The position numbers and the translations under genes were made by a program. Shown one piece after another: positions 16,695 through 24,803 of a stretch of 35,087 nucleotides of DNA. The stretch's first letter is position 1, and every line of letters begins with the position of its first letter. The DNA is from Eubacteriales bacterium (GTDB lineage: Bacteria; Bacillota; Clostridia; Peptostreptococcales; Anaerovoracaceae), in NCBI GenBank assembly GCA_028692105.1, contig JAQUYC010000018.1, positions 1-35,087 of the forward strand, written 5' to 3'. The notes beneath the pieces are model-generated. The model searched no databases, was not told the DNA's origin, and saw only the letters and a list, made by a program, of their open reading frames with translations.

Positions 16695-16774
16695 AAATAT
16701 GCCTTACCTCTGTAGTAATAGTAAGAAGTAAAGCTTACGTAAGCGTATTCAGCTGCAAATACCGGTTTAACCAT
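16658..16774 (-). CDS. Tyrosine-rich leader peptide of the aroF-tyrA operon
   Basis: An ATG preceded by AGGAG at 6-base spacing opens a 38-codon frame with seven Tyr and three Phe codons. Four Tyr codons are consecutive (TAC TAT TAC TAC, codons 18-21) in the context VSFTSYYYYRGKAYLSF; the frame ends in NSCS. Its position between a promoter and an attenuator, its composition, and the biosynthetic role of the downstream genes all point to a regulatory leader peptide, not a functional protein. The stop codon lies about 40 bases before the terminator's first stem base. Confidence 0.87.
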   Translation of the reverse strand: MVKPVFAAEYAYVSFTSYYYYRGKAYLSFTAKRCNSCS

Positions 16775-16802
16775 GATATTCTCCTGTTGTATGATTTGCC
16801 TA

Positions 16803-16831
16803 ATCATAACACAAGAAAAACGTGATGTAAA
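16803..16831 (-). promoter_or_regulatory. Promoter of the aroF-tyrA leader
   Basis: On the minus strand TTTACA (16831 to 16826) and TATGAT (16808 to 16803) are exactly 17 bases apart, about 29 bases before the leader-peptide start codon. This places the predicted transcript start near 16796. Confidence 0.75.
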
Positions 16832-16900
16832 TACTTATTGTTTCAAGACGAATCATTTATACCCGAATACTTATTAATTCAATCATTTTCACGTAAACTA

Positions 16901-18052
16901 TTAAATTATACCAAACTGTCCGTCGCGATGCAGGTATTGATAGATCCCCTCGGCAAAATACTCACTTGTCGTTTCTGCTCTCGCCAACGACGTCGAATAG
17001 ATATCCATATATTGTGTATAGTCTCCTGCTAAAAGCGCGGTTGACATGTTGATCAGGTCTTTTACCATATCAAACAGCAGAGGCTCCCATGCGCTTTCTT
17101 CCCATGCGGGATTAAGAGATGCAAGGTGCTGGGCATGGTCATGCGCATCTTGATATAACAGGCCCGTGATTTCATCCACTTTTTCAATATTGCCCTCCTT
17201 CTGGGCAATGATCAATTCATCCAGAAGATCTATTAATATATTTATATGCCGCTCCGTAGTATCGCCTGCTTCCTCGCCGAAGATTATTCGCATCGCATTG
17301 CCGAATGCATCGGCAACTAATTTTAAACGCGTATGGATCTCCTCTTCATTTCCTAAGTTCTCAACTACACTGAGCATATGGGACCTGATCCAGGTAATAA
17401 GCTCAAACCATAGCATACTGATACCAAATATCGCATTCATCTGCTCGTAGGTTATACATTCTCCGGGCATCATATCCTTTTTGCACTGACCGCCGGATGT
17501 AATATAGTTATACAGAGATTCTGAAAACACATAACCCGTTAAATCGCTGAGCGCAATAAGCTCATCATAGATTGCAATATCTCTGACATAGTTTTGAGAA
17601 GCAAAGGAGTTGGCCTCTTCAATGGTAAGCCGCAGATACCCCTCAAGTAACTCCTTCCACTGGCTTTCGTTTAAGTAAGGATTGATCGATGCCAAAAATG
17701 CCGCTCTTTCCGCCACATTCCTATATAGCCTGTCAACTGCCTGCTGCATGGCTTCAGTATCTCCTTGCAGCTGTGCTGTGATCATTTCCCGTATTCCTGC
17801 CGAGAACTCATTAAGCAGCTGTGAGTATGTGTTTGCGGCTCTACGGCCAAATATGATCTGCAGTTGATCTCCAAAATTTGAGTTTTCTAAGTACAGCCTG
17901 CCAAAAGCCTCTTCTGCAGTTCCAATCCCCTCATATCGGCTAATGATATAGGCTCTGATCCAGACAGTCTGATATCTTCGGGATAATCTCGCATTATAAA
18001 TCATATTTATTTGGCTGAATGTGATGCAATTCGGGTCGAAATCTTTTTTCAT
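16901..18052 (-). CDS. Internally duplicated helical protein, unknown function
   Basis: The 383-residue protein consists of two related domains of about 185 residues. Each starts with a Cys-Ile-Thr box (CITFSQINMIYNARL and CITYEQMNAIFGISM), then a Trp-containing helix (VWIRAYIISR / ITWIRSHMLS), a Phe-Gly-x-x-x-x-IIFG box (FGDQLQIIFGRRAA / FGNAMRIIFGEEAG), and an SINPYLNESQWKELL / SLNPAWEESAWEPLL box. Each ends in YNYI or YQYL. Everything is predicted helical, with no signal peptide or clear membrane segment. It resembles single-domain Bacillota proteins with the same boxes that have no assigned role (memory, not a search). It is a single gene between the aroF promoter and the oxidoreductase operon terminator, with its own ribosome site (AAGGAG). 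A function cannot be inferred. Confidence 0.85.
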   Translation of the reverse strand: MKKDFDPNCITFSQINMIYNARLSRRYQTVWIRAYIISRYEGIGTAEEAFGRLYLENSNFGDQLQIIFGRRAANTYSQLLNEFSAGIREMITAQLQGDTEAMQQAVDRLYRNVAERAAFLASINPYLNESQWKELLEGYLRLTIEEANSFASQNYVRDIAIYDELIALSDLTGYVFSESLYNYITSGGQCKKDMMPGECITYEQMNAIFGISMLWFELITWIRSHMLSVVENLGNEEEIHTRLKLVADAFGNAMRIIFGEEAGDTTERHINILIDLLDELIIAQKEGNIEKVDEITGLLYQDAHDHAQHLASLNPAWEESAWEPLLFDMVKDLINMSTALLAGDYTQYMDIYSTSLARAETTSEYFAEGIYQYLHRDGQFGII

Positions 18053-18151
18053 GATCCTTTCACTCCTTAAGATAATTTTCTACAATCAAAAATTGTATAC
18101 AAATGAGTTATCATAACCAGTATATTAATCTAAGTGTTCAGTTGATACTTC

Positions 18152-18181
18152 AAAAAAATACCATGGGATCCCCATGGTATT
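18152..18181 (-). terminator. Terminator of the 2-oxoacid oxidoreductase operon
   Basis: An 11-bp perfect stem (AATACCATGGG with CCCATGGTATT, arms 18157-18167 and 18171-18181) is followed on the minus strand by TTTTT. It lies about 30 bases after the beta-subunit stop codon. Confidence 0.85.
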
Positions 18182-18213
18182 CAAGGTTGTTTATCAGATA
18201 TTAAACTCAGTTT

Positions 18214-19143
18214 CTATTTACATTTCGCAAGGAGTGCTTCCCATTTCTCATCCACATACTTCTGCGCTTCCTCTATCATCCACTCATTGTCTTTTTTGAA
18301 CAAGTGCTTGAATCTCCCCTGCTTCTTCATGTAATCCTCTACCGGTGTCCATTTTTTAGGCTCATAGTTCAGCTTCCATACACCGTCTTTCACTTCGAAC
18401 AGCGGCCACACACGGGATTCCACAGCAAGTCTGCAAATTTCCGCTATATCTTCCGTCTCATATCTCCAACCCCTTGGGCATGGAGACATCACGTTCAGGA
18501 ATGCAGGCCCTTCAGTATAGATCGCCTTCTCCGCTTTTTCATGGAAATCTTTGAAATTGCCTAAGAATGTCGTCTGGGCAACATAGGAAATCCCATGCGC
18601 AGCCATGATTGCGGTAAGGTCCTTCTTATTCTGAGTCTTACCCTGTATGACACTTCCTGCCGGCGATGTGGTCGCATCAGCGAATTTAGGTGTGGAAGAT
18701 GATCTTTGAATGCCGGTGTTCATATAGGCTTCATTGTCGTAACATACATACACCATATCATGACCGCGTTCCATAGCCCCGGAAAGAGATTGAAGTCCGA
18801 TATCATAAGTTCCTCCATCTCCTCCGAATGCTATGAACTTAAAGGTTTCATCAATTTTCCCTTTTCTTTTCAGCACACGGTAAGCAGCTTCCACACCGCC
18901 AGCCGTTGCACCCGCATTTTCAAAGGCACTGTGTATGTAACTGTCTTCCCATGCCGTATACGGATAAAGGAACGAGGATACTTCAAGACAGCCTGTAGCA
19001 TTGGTGATGACCGCTTTGTCCTCGGGTTTTAATGCCCTCAGCACTCCTCTCACCGTGATAGCGGCACCACAGCCTGCGCAGAGACGATGACCTCCGGCAA
19101 ATCGTTCCGGCTTTTCCAACTGTTGTTTTAAACTATATGCCAT
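18214..19143 (-). CDS. 2-oxoacid:ferredoxin oxidoreductase, beta (TPP-binding) subunit
   Basis: The thiamine-diphosphate subunit of a four-subunit oxidoreductase that interconverts a 2-oxoacid plus CoA with acyl-CoA, CO2 and reduced ferredoxin. Seen: the cluster-ligand start HRLCAGCGAAITVRG, the TPP motif GGDGGTYDIGLQSLSGAMERG followed by YDNEAYMNTGIQRS, and the further Cys of MSPCPRGW. The 309 residues fit PorB/VorB. The start ATG overlaps the alpha stop codon by one base (TAATG). It resembles pyruvate-type subunits, but the Ile T-box upstream suggests a branched-chain or 2-oxobutyrate-type substrate, so no symbol is given. Confidence 0.92.
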   Translation of the reverse strand: MAYSLKQQLEKPERFAGGHRLCAGCGAAITVRGVLRALKPEDKAVITNATGCLEVSSFLYPYTAWEDSYIHSAFENAGATAGGVEAAYRVLKRKGKIDETFKFIAFGGDGGTYDIGLQSLSGAMERGHDMVYVCYDNEAYMNTGIQRSSSTPKFADATTSPAGSVIQGKTQNKKDLTAIMAAHGISYVAQTTFLGNFKDFHEKAEKAIYTEGPAFLNVMSPCPRGWRYETEDIAEICRLAVESRVWPLFEVKDGVWKLNYEPKKWTPVEDYMKKQGRFKHLFKKDNEWMIEEAQKYVDEKWEALLAKCK

Positions 19144-20342
19144 TACTTTCCACCTTCCTGTTCTCTTTGCCCGATATGACGGTAAACCTCGCCCGGGTTT
19201 CCTGTCTCCGCTATTTCAAACAGCTGACCATAGATCATTTCAAAGTGCTCAACACAAATATCGCGTCCGCCCAATCCATAAACATAGTTTATAACATGCG
19301 GCTTGTTTTTAAGATCATACAGCGCAGAGCGCACCTCTGCGAACAACGGTCCTCCGCATGCAGAAAAGCTTTCAGCCTTATCCATGACCGCAACCGCCTT
19401 TACTCCGGACATGGCTGCTGCCAGTTCATGCATGGGGAATGGCCTGAATACCCGGATTTTTATAAGCCCGACCTTCTTGCCTTCCTGTCGAAGTCGGCGT
19501 GCTGCCTCTCTGGCAGTCCCTGCACTGGAACCTATGATTACAAGTGCCGCCTCTGCATCTTCCATCTCATACTCCTCAAAAAGGGCGTATTTTCTTCCGG
19601 TCAGTTCTTCAAACTTCTTCGCAGTGGAAAGGATAACCGATTTAGCATTTTTCATTGCCTCTGCCTGCTGTTTTTTATGTTCCATATAGTAATTTGAGAT
19701 GTCGTATGGTCCGACAGCCAAAGTATTTTCCTTTTTAAGAAGATAATTTTCCGGATTATATTCTCCTACAAAGCTTTTAACATCTTCGTCATCGATCAAT
19801 TCGATATTTTCAACTGCATGACTTGTTATAAATCCATCCTGGCATACCATGACAGGCAGTCGGACTTCTTTGTTTTCTCCGATAGGCATCGCCTGTATAT
19901 AGTTATCGTACGCTTCCTGGTTTGTTTCTGAATAAATCTGAATCCAGCCGCTGTCCCTTGCTCCCATGGAGTCAGAATGATCATTATTGATATTGATTGG
20001 CCCTGTCAGCGCCCGGTTGACCAGAGCCATCGTTACAGGCAATCTTGCAGATGCAGTAACATAAAGCATTTCCCACATGAGGGCCATTCCTGCGGACGAA
20101 GTTGCGGTAACAGCTCTTCCTCCTGCTGCCTGTGCGGCGTAGCAGGTAGACATAGCGCTATGTTCTGATTCTACAGCCACGAATTCCGTATCTACTTCTC
20201 CGTTTGCCACATAAGATGCAAAATATTGCGGAATTTCCGTAGAAGGAGTAATAGGAAATGCTCCCATAACATCCGGGTTGATCTGTTTCATCGCATATGC
20301 AATTGCTTCGTTCCCTGATAATCTATCCTTCTTTCCCATCAT
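19143..20342 (-). CDS. 2-oxoacid:ferredoxin oxidoreductase, alpha subunit
   Basis: The 399-residue alpha subunit has the pyrimidine-binding N-terminal region (LSGNEAIAYAMKQINPDVMGAFPITPSTEIPQ, written here in part), the conserved AVESEHSAMSTCYAAQAAGG and ATSSAGMALMWEMLYVTASA, then INNDHSDSMGARDSGWIQ. A C-terminal Rossmann-like domain follows (IKIRVFRPFP, VAVMDKAESF). These match PorA/VorA subunits of four-subunit enzymes. Most Clostridia use a single-chain pyruvate:ferredoxin oxidoreductase of about 1170 residues, so a separate four-subunit enzyme hints at another substrate. The start overlaps the delta stop codon (ATGATG). Confidence 0.92.
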   Translation of the reverse strand: MMGKKDRLSGNEAIAYAMKQINPDVMGAFPITPSTEIPQYFASYVANGEVDTEFVAVESEHSAMSTCYAAQAAGGRAVTATSSAGMALMWEMLYVTASARLPVTMALVNRALTGPININNDHSDSMGARDSGWIQIYSETNQEAYDNYIQAMPIGENKEVRLPVMVCQDGFITSHAVENIELIDDEDVKSFVGEYNPENYLLKKENTLAVGPYDISNYYMEHKKQQAEAMKNAKSVILSTAKKFEELTGRKYALFEEYEMEDAEAALVIIGSSAGTAREAARRLRQEGKKVGLIKIRVFRPFPMHELAAAMSGVKAVAVMDKAESFSACGGPLFAEVRSALYDLKNKPHVINYVYGLGGRDICVEHFEMIYGQLFEIAETGNPGEVYRHIGQREQEGGK

Positions 20343-20644
20343 GCACCCACCTTTTCATATGAAATCGCTTTGCATGGGCAGACTTTGAAACAGATGCCGC
20401 AGCCTTTACAATGAATAAAGTCAAAATCTTTTCTCTTTCCGTTTTTAACAGGAATAGAGCTGTCCGGGCAAAACGGAACGCAGAGCATACATTGGGTGCA
20501 TTTCTCTTCATGAAATATGGGGATCATAGTTCTCCACTCCCCTGTATTCACAAGAGCAGACGTTCCGCCTTCATATATTTCTCCTCCGATGGTCATCTCC
20601 TGCCATGGAGTGGATTCGTTGATTTCGCTTGCTTTTTTTGTCAT
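20339..20644 (-). CDS. 2-oxoacid:ferredoxin oxidoreductase, delta (2x[4Fe-4S]) subunit
   Basis: The small ferredoxin-like subunit carries two [4Fe-4S] clusters that move electrons from the TPP site to external ferredoxin. Two Cys sets are visible: CTQCMLCVPFCPD and CKGCGICFKVCPC. The frame is open from a GTG at 20653, but the ATG at 20644 overlaps the gamma stop codon as ATGA, the usual coupled arrangement, so it is chosen (101 residues). The order gamma-delta-alpha-beta is that of the Thermotoga and archaeal enzymes. Confidence 0.92.
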   Translation of the reverse strand: MTKKASEINESTPWQEMTIGGEIYEGGTSALVNTGEWRTMIPIFHEEKCTQCMLCVPFCPDSSIPVKNGKRKDFDFIHCKGCGICFKVCPCKAISYEKVGA

Positions 20645-21225
20645 CCCGCACACACTTCCTCAAGTGATTTCATGATCGCTTTCATATTGCCTTCAATTAC
20701 ATGCGGCCTTGATGCAAATTTGTGACGGAAAGATGCTTCCATATCCTTGATAAAATGATCAGAATCCACTACATTGCTTACTTTTACGGCAGCAGCAAGC
20801 ATGGGAGTGTTTGGCATATTCTTTCCTATTGTCTCCTCAGAAATCTTTCTGGCATTTATTGTGTAAACCTCACCTTTGTATCCCCTAAGAAGCGATCTCA
20901 AATCATTTGGTTCTTTTTCACTGTTGATTATGATCGCTCCGCTCTCTTTCAATCCGCTTGTAACATCCACAGATGCCAGCAGGGTTTCATCGACAACTAC
21001 GACATAGTCGGGCTTGTAGATATTTGAATGTACAGAACAGCGCTCACTGCTTATCCTGTTGTAAGCCGTTATAGGGGCTCCCATACGTTCCGGACCATAT
21101 TCCGGAAAGCCCTGGACGTGTTTACCCGAGCTGAAAGCTACATCTGCCAAAAGCAGACAAGCTGTCTTGGCGCCCTGACCGCCTCTTCCATGCCAGCGAA
21201 TTTCTATGATATCTTTTTCTTTCAT
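20641..21225 (-). CDS. 2-oxoacid:ferredoxin oxidoreductase, gamma subunit
   Basis: First structural gene of the operon. The family start EIRWHGRGGQGAKTACLLLAD and the following GFPEYGPERMGAPITAYNR identify the PorG/VorG fold (CoA-side domain). The frame opens at 21240 with codons that themselves form the ribosome site GGGAGG, so a downstream ATG is the true start; the one at 21225 (7-base spacing) is taken, with 21228 as the alternative. The T-box terminator lies about 40 bases upstream, so the whole operon is under T-box control. Confidence 0.92.
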   Translation of the reverse strand: MKEKDIIEIRWHGRGGQGAKTACLLLADVAFSSGKHVQGFPEYGPERMGAPITAYNRISSERCSVHSNIYKPDYVVVVDETLLASVDVTSGLKESGAIIINSEKEPNDLRSLLRGYKGEVYTINARKISEETIGKNMPNTPMLAAAVKVSNVVDSDHFIKDMEASFRHKFASRPHVIEGNMKAIMKSLEEVCAG

Positions 21226-21263
21226 CATTTTACCTCCCATTGCACCTTACACCTGTTCTTGGA

Positions 21264-21520
21264 AATAAAAAAGCTTTCGTCCTGTAAAAGGACGAAAGCT
21301 TATAGCTATCGTTATACCACCTGATACTGCATACCAACATACGCGCTCCCTGTAACGGGGGAAACCGTCAAAACCTACTGTTCATGTGAATTTCGGCCTG
21401 CAACTCAGGAGTGATTTTCGGATACTTTTCTACTGATACCGGGCTCTCACCTTCTCCGATTCGCTGTACTGTTCGAAAAATACTTACTCTCTCCGTCAAA
21501 GTTTTTATCAATTTCTTAAT
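21264..21520 (-). promoter_or_regulatory. T-box leader, specifier reads as ATC (isoleucine)
   Basis: Minus-strand leader with the canonical parts. Stem I carries a GGTG terminal loop (21451-21448) and a specifier region CGAAAATCACTCCTGAG, where ATC (21415-21413) sits 8 bases before TGAG and is followed by A. The T-box itself is AGGTGGTATAACG (21322-21310). In the antiterminator AGG pairs with CCT (21291-21289) and ACG with CGT (21294-21292), leaving the 7-base bulge TGGTATA that binds the tRNA acceptor end. The competing terminator is a perfect 12-bp stem (21301-21290 with 21282-21271, loop of 7 bases) followed by TTTTTT. Uncharged tRNA-Ile would turn the operon on. Specifier phase is inferred by motif alignment. 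Confidence 0.9.
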
Positions 21521-21526
21521 GAATCA

Positions 21527-21555
21527 AGTATAGGGGATTGAATCCTGCTTGTCAA
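21527..21555 (-). promoter_or_regulatory. Promoter of the T-box-controlled oxidoreductase operon
   Basis: On the minus strand a perfect TTGACA (21555 to 21550) and TATACT (21532 to 21527) are separated by 17 bases. The predicted start near 21520 begins the T-box leader. Confidence 0.85.
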
Positions 21556-21600
21556 TACGAATTTTTTGGTAATACCTGAAATCATTGGTATAACTTAATT

Positions 21601-21647
21601 GAATAATGAAACGGTTTCGAGTAAAGTACGAAACCGTTTCATTATTC
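21601..21647. terminator. Long perfect hairpin between the oxidoreductase promoter and the surface-protein gene
   Basis: Arms 21601-21619 and 21629-21647 are exact reverse complements over 19 bp around a 9-base loop. It lies 85 bases after the stop codon of the large surface protein on the minus strand. Neither side has a strong T run outside the stem, though the stem end is itself AT-rich. A terminator for the surface-protein transcript is the simplest reading. Confidence 0.55.
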
Positions 21648-21731
21648 TCTATTATTCTTTTGTCATCTCATGCAGTAAACGAGGTAAATGTACTACGCTT
21701 GTTTTTTTATTTCACTAAAGCTGTGCTTGTA

Positions 21732-24539
21732 TTACCAATCTTTCACCGTAACGTTTTTGTTTAACTCATTCCAGTCAACGGTGCAGCCGAGCGACTCCGC
21801 TATGAAACGAAGCGGCAGCATTACCCTGCCTGGTTCAATTAAGATCGGCACCACTTTGCTGTTAAGAGGATCAATCATCTTCTCAACGCCATTTACTGTT
21901 GCTGTACTCTTTCCGAGCCATAGCTCAACGGTAGTCTTGCCAAGGGTTACGGTTGCTTTCTGTTCCGCTTGATTCCAGAGAGCTGTTCCTCCCAAAGGCT
22001 CTACGACATACCGGATCGGCAGCAAAGTCCTATCCTCATATATGATCGGGGCTGCATCCATCGGTATCACTTTCTCAATCGCTGAACCTGACGTCAAGTA
22101 GCAATCGGTGTCACCAATCTCAAAGCGCAGTTTATTAATGACCTTTTCTACCTTTTGGGAAGAACCTCCGCTTCTGCTGCTGTCTTGTTTCACATTCGGT
22201 GTTGTCGCTGCGATATTGGAGTCACCTGCGTGAACTCCCCCGGTAATAACAAGTTTGAACTGATACTCCTGCCCGTTAGTAAGCCCGGTAACGGTTGCAC
22301 TCGTTGAGAGGGCGGTAACTTCACCTGTTATTGCTGCAGGAGTGAAATTGATTCCCCCATCGGTAGACTGCATGACTGCTACCCCTTCAGCTTCTTCAGG
22401 TGCAGAGAAAGTCAGATACGCCTGACTGTCGCCCGAAGTTGCACGAAGATCATTAATCAATCCCGTATATGCTGCAGTTGCGATCCTGGAATACCCGTCA
22501 TATTTACCGCCTGCAATCAAAAGTCTGAAATAATAAGACTGCTTTTTGGCGAGCCCGGTAACTGTTGCTGTGGTGTCAGTCTCACCGATCGGCGGATTTA
22601 ATATGGCGGAATCTGTGAAAATCGCTCCATCAGTTGATTGTTGAACGATTACGGATGTTGCACCTGCCGGTGCAGTGAATGTTAGATTTGCATGATCTCC
22701 GTGCAGCTCAGCTGCCAGGTCTGCAATGCCCTGAATCTTAAGATCACTGAATTTGAACCATGAAAGCTTAGAGCAATCATGGGAAAAATAGCTGGCTATA
22801 ATTCCTACTCCATTGCCGTAAACCTTAGGAAGATTTGCATTGGAGCTGTCAATGATCTTGGATGAACCATCCCAGAGGTCAACGGTGTTAGAAGATGCTT
22901 CCAGCATGATGGAATGAATATAGCCTGAATCAGGCAGAGGGTAGGACCCAAGCTTCTTAATTCCTTTTGGTTCATTGATCAGATTAAAGCCATCTCCTTT
23001 ATTAAAATTCTTAACATCAACTCCATCGATCTGGTACAGGTTTACAGCATAGTTCTGGCCTCGAGAATACAAACTATATGATTGATCTATTGTGAACAGA
23101 GCACAATATCCATACAGCAAGCCCCCATCAATTTCCGTATTAAACAGGAAGCCGCCGCCTTCCATACTGTGATAATTGATTCCACTCAGATCAAGATCAA
23201 AAGTAAAGCTCTTTGCAGTAGTTTCTGCATTGGGCATGTATAAAAAGTCTTTAAATGGATGAACACCGTTACCATAGAAAATTACTTCGCTGCCATTGAT
23301 AACGATATGTCTGTTAAATGCCTTTCCTCTCGGATCATCTCCACCGTTAGGAAAATCAACTTCATTCCAGTTTCCTACATGATCAAAGGCCTGCCAGGTA
23401 CCTTTCAGATTGGATTCAATAACAATAGGAATGTTGTTAGTTACAGGGAAATTTTTAATCGCACCCAGCGAAGTCGAATCTGCTGCTGCAACAGTTCCTG
23501 GAGTGTAATCGACTGTGACCACATCTCCCCTTTGTATTGACTCTCCCAGCAATAAATCGACCTTTGCAGGATCAGCATTTATAGCTGCCGTGCTGGGTGT
23601 GATAGTCCACAACTTGGGAGTATCTGAGTAATAACTTCCCTGGTTGCCATGGACCTTAACTGCAAAGCTTCCGGCATCGGCTGAAGGGTCAGCCATAGCT
23701 TTATCGAATTCCAGGGTTACGATATCACCGGTCTTGCTTGTCTTGGCATTGATCAGCTGAGGCACATCAGGCCCCGTAATCGGGAATACTGCTGTAACCA
23801 CTCCGGAATCTGCAGGATTAGTGGCGGCTGCCCCTGCTACCGTAAAGAAGTTTTCGGTAACTCCAGTAAGTGTATAGCCTGTTTTAGGTGTTATGGTGAT
23901 CTCAGCCGAATATGCTGTAGATGCAGCGAATACAGTCGGATTTCCTATCCATGTGATTGATGCCGTATATTCTGCTGTTTCATCTGCTGTGGTATCCGGT
24001 GTTTCACCCTTAACAGGTACAGTGATCCCATCTATAGAGGGAATCGCGATTGCTGCGTCCGTTACAGTCAAAAGTGTCACAAATAGTGCATTAATGCTTT
24101 TTCCGGCTTCATCGGATGATTCAGTAATCGGTTCTCCTGCCGCAGTCTTTGGGAAGACGGCAGTAACTGTTCCGCTTTCAGCTTTATTTGAAGCCTCCGC
24201 TCCCTCAACTTTGAAAAAATTCTCATTTACACCTGTTACTGTGTAGCCTTGTTTAGGTGAGATTATGATAGTTGCCGTATATTCTGTGTCCGCAGCAAAG
24301 GTTTCCGGATTACCGTTCCACGAAACGGCTGCCGTATATTCCTTTGTCCCTTCTGTAGCTAATACCGGTGTATCCCCTATTGCCGGTACCGTTATTCCCT
24401 TGATCTCTGCTATAGATATTGCTACTGCTTCTGTTGTGTCTTCAGGTGGTCCCGCTGCCTCCTCGGCATATGCCTGCATTGGTATCATTGCGAACAATAA
24501 TGCCAGCACAGTCAGCCATGATAGTAGTCTTTTTCTCAT
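21732..24539 (-). CDS. Large secreted multidomain surface protein with C-terminal CuAO-N1-like domain
   Basis: The 935-residue protein begins with a signal peptide (MRKRLLSWLTVLALLFAMIP, cleavage after AYA). Then come two copies of a roughly 88-residue module with shared boxes (ITVPxxGxTP, WxGNP, FAAxTxY, PKxGYTxTGV, NFFxV, VTAVFP), and a SwmB-like stretch beginning PQLINAKTSKTGDIVTLEFD. Next are a region of about 220 residues that could be a beta-sandwich (lectin/LamG-like), two fibronectin-III-like repeats (VQQSTDGAIFTDSA and VMQSTDGGINFTPAA), and a copper-amine-oxidase-N1-like domain with paired DRTLLPIRYVVEPLGG and GRVMLPLRFIAESLGC. No enzyme motif was seen; a carbohydrate- or wall-binding role is inferred. 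The start at 24539 is chosen because AAAGGAG precedes it. Confidence 0.85.
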   Translation of the reverse strand: MRKRLLSWLTVLALLFAMIPMQAYAEEAAGPPEDTTEAVAISIAEIKGITVPAIGDTPVLATEGTKEYTAAVSWNGNPETFAADTEYTATIIISPKQGYTVTGVNENFFKVEGAEASNKAESGTVTAVFPKTAAGEPITESSDEAGKSINALFVTLLTVTDAAIAIPSIDGITVPVKGETPDTTADETAEYTASITWIGNPTVFAASTAYSAEITITPKTGYTLTGVTENFFTVAGAAATNPADSGVVTAVFPITGPDVPQLINAKTSKTGDIVTLEFDKAMADPSADAGSFAVKVHGNQGSYYSDTPKLWTITPSTAAINADPAKVDLLLGESIQRGDVVTVDYTPGTVAAADSTSLGAIKNFPVTNNIPIVIESNLKGTWQAFDHVGNWNEVDFPNGGDDPRGKAFNRHIVINGSEVIFYGNGVHPFKDFLYMPNAETTAKSFTFDLDLSGINYHSMEGGGFLFNTEIDGGLLYGYCALFTIDQSYSLYSRGQNYAVNLYQIDGVDVKNFNKGDGFNLINEPKGIKKLGSYPLPDSGYIHSIMLEASSNTVDLWDGSSKIIDSSNANLPKVYGNGVGIIASYFSHDCSKLSWFKFSDLKIQGIADLAAELHGDHANLTFTAPAGATSVIVQQSTDGAIFTDSAILNPPIGETDTTATVTGLAKKQSYYFRLLIAGGKYDGYSRIATAAYTGLINDLRATSGDSQAYLTFSAPEEAEGVAVMQSTDGGINFTPAAITGEVTALSTSATVTGLTNGQEYQFKLVITGGVHAGDSNIAATTPNVKQDSSRSGGSSQKVEKVINKLRFEIGDTDCYLTSGSAIEKVIPMDAAPIIYEDRTLLPIRYVVEPLGGTALWNQAEQKATVTLGKTTVELWLGKSTATVNGVEKMIDPLNSKVVPILIEPGRVMLPLRFIAESLGCTVDWNELNKNVTVKDW

Positions 24540-24803
24540 CCCTATACTCCTTTCTTCCATATCATCAATTTTGCTTTTCATTGGCACCAATAACTTACAA
24601 CTCATGATATGGCATCATGATTTTATAATACACAGAATGCCATTTCTGCCTCTTTCGTAATACAAATAACGCCATATTGCCTGCTCTGATGCCATACCTT
24701 TGTTTATTTCGATAAATTTATCTAAACAGCTCATTGCTTTGATTGCATGCTTCTATAAACTTCGATAATCTTTTCATGATGATAAAAAATTTTATTTTAT
24801 CTA

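Noticed and set aside
24602-24620. Inverted repeat TCATGAT-N5-ATCATGA upstream of the large surface-protein gene, considered as an operator.
   Set aside because: Only 7-bp arms in AT-rich sequence and no convincing -35/-10 pair beside it, so not listed as a feature.
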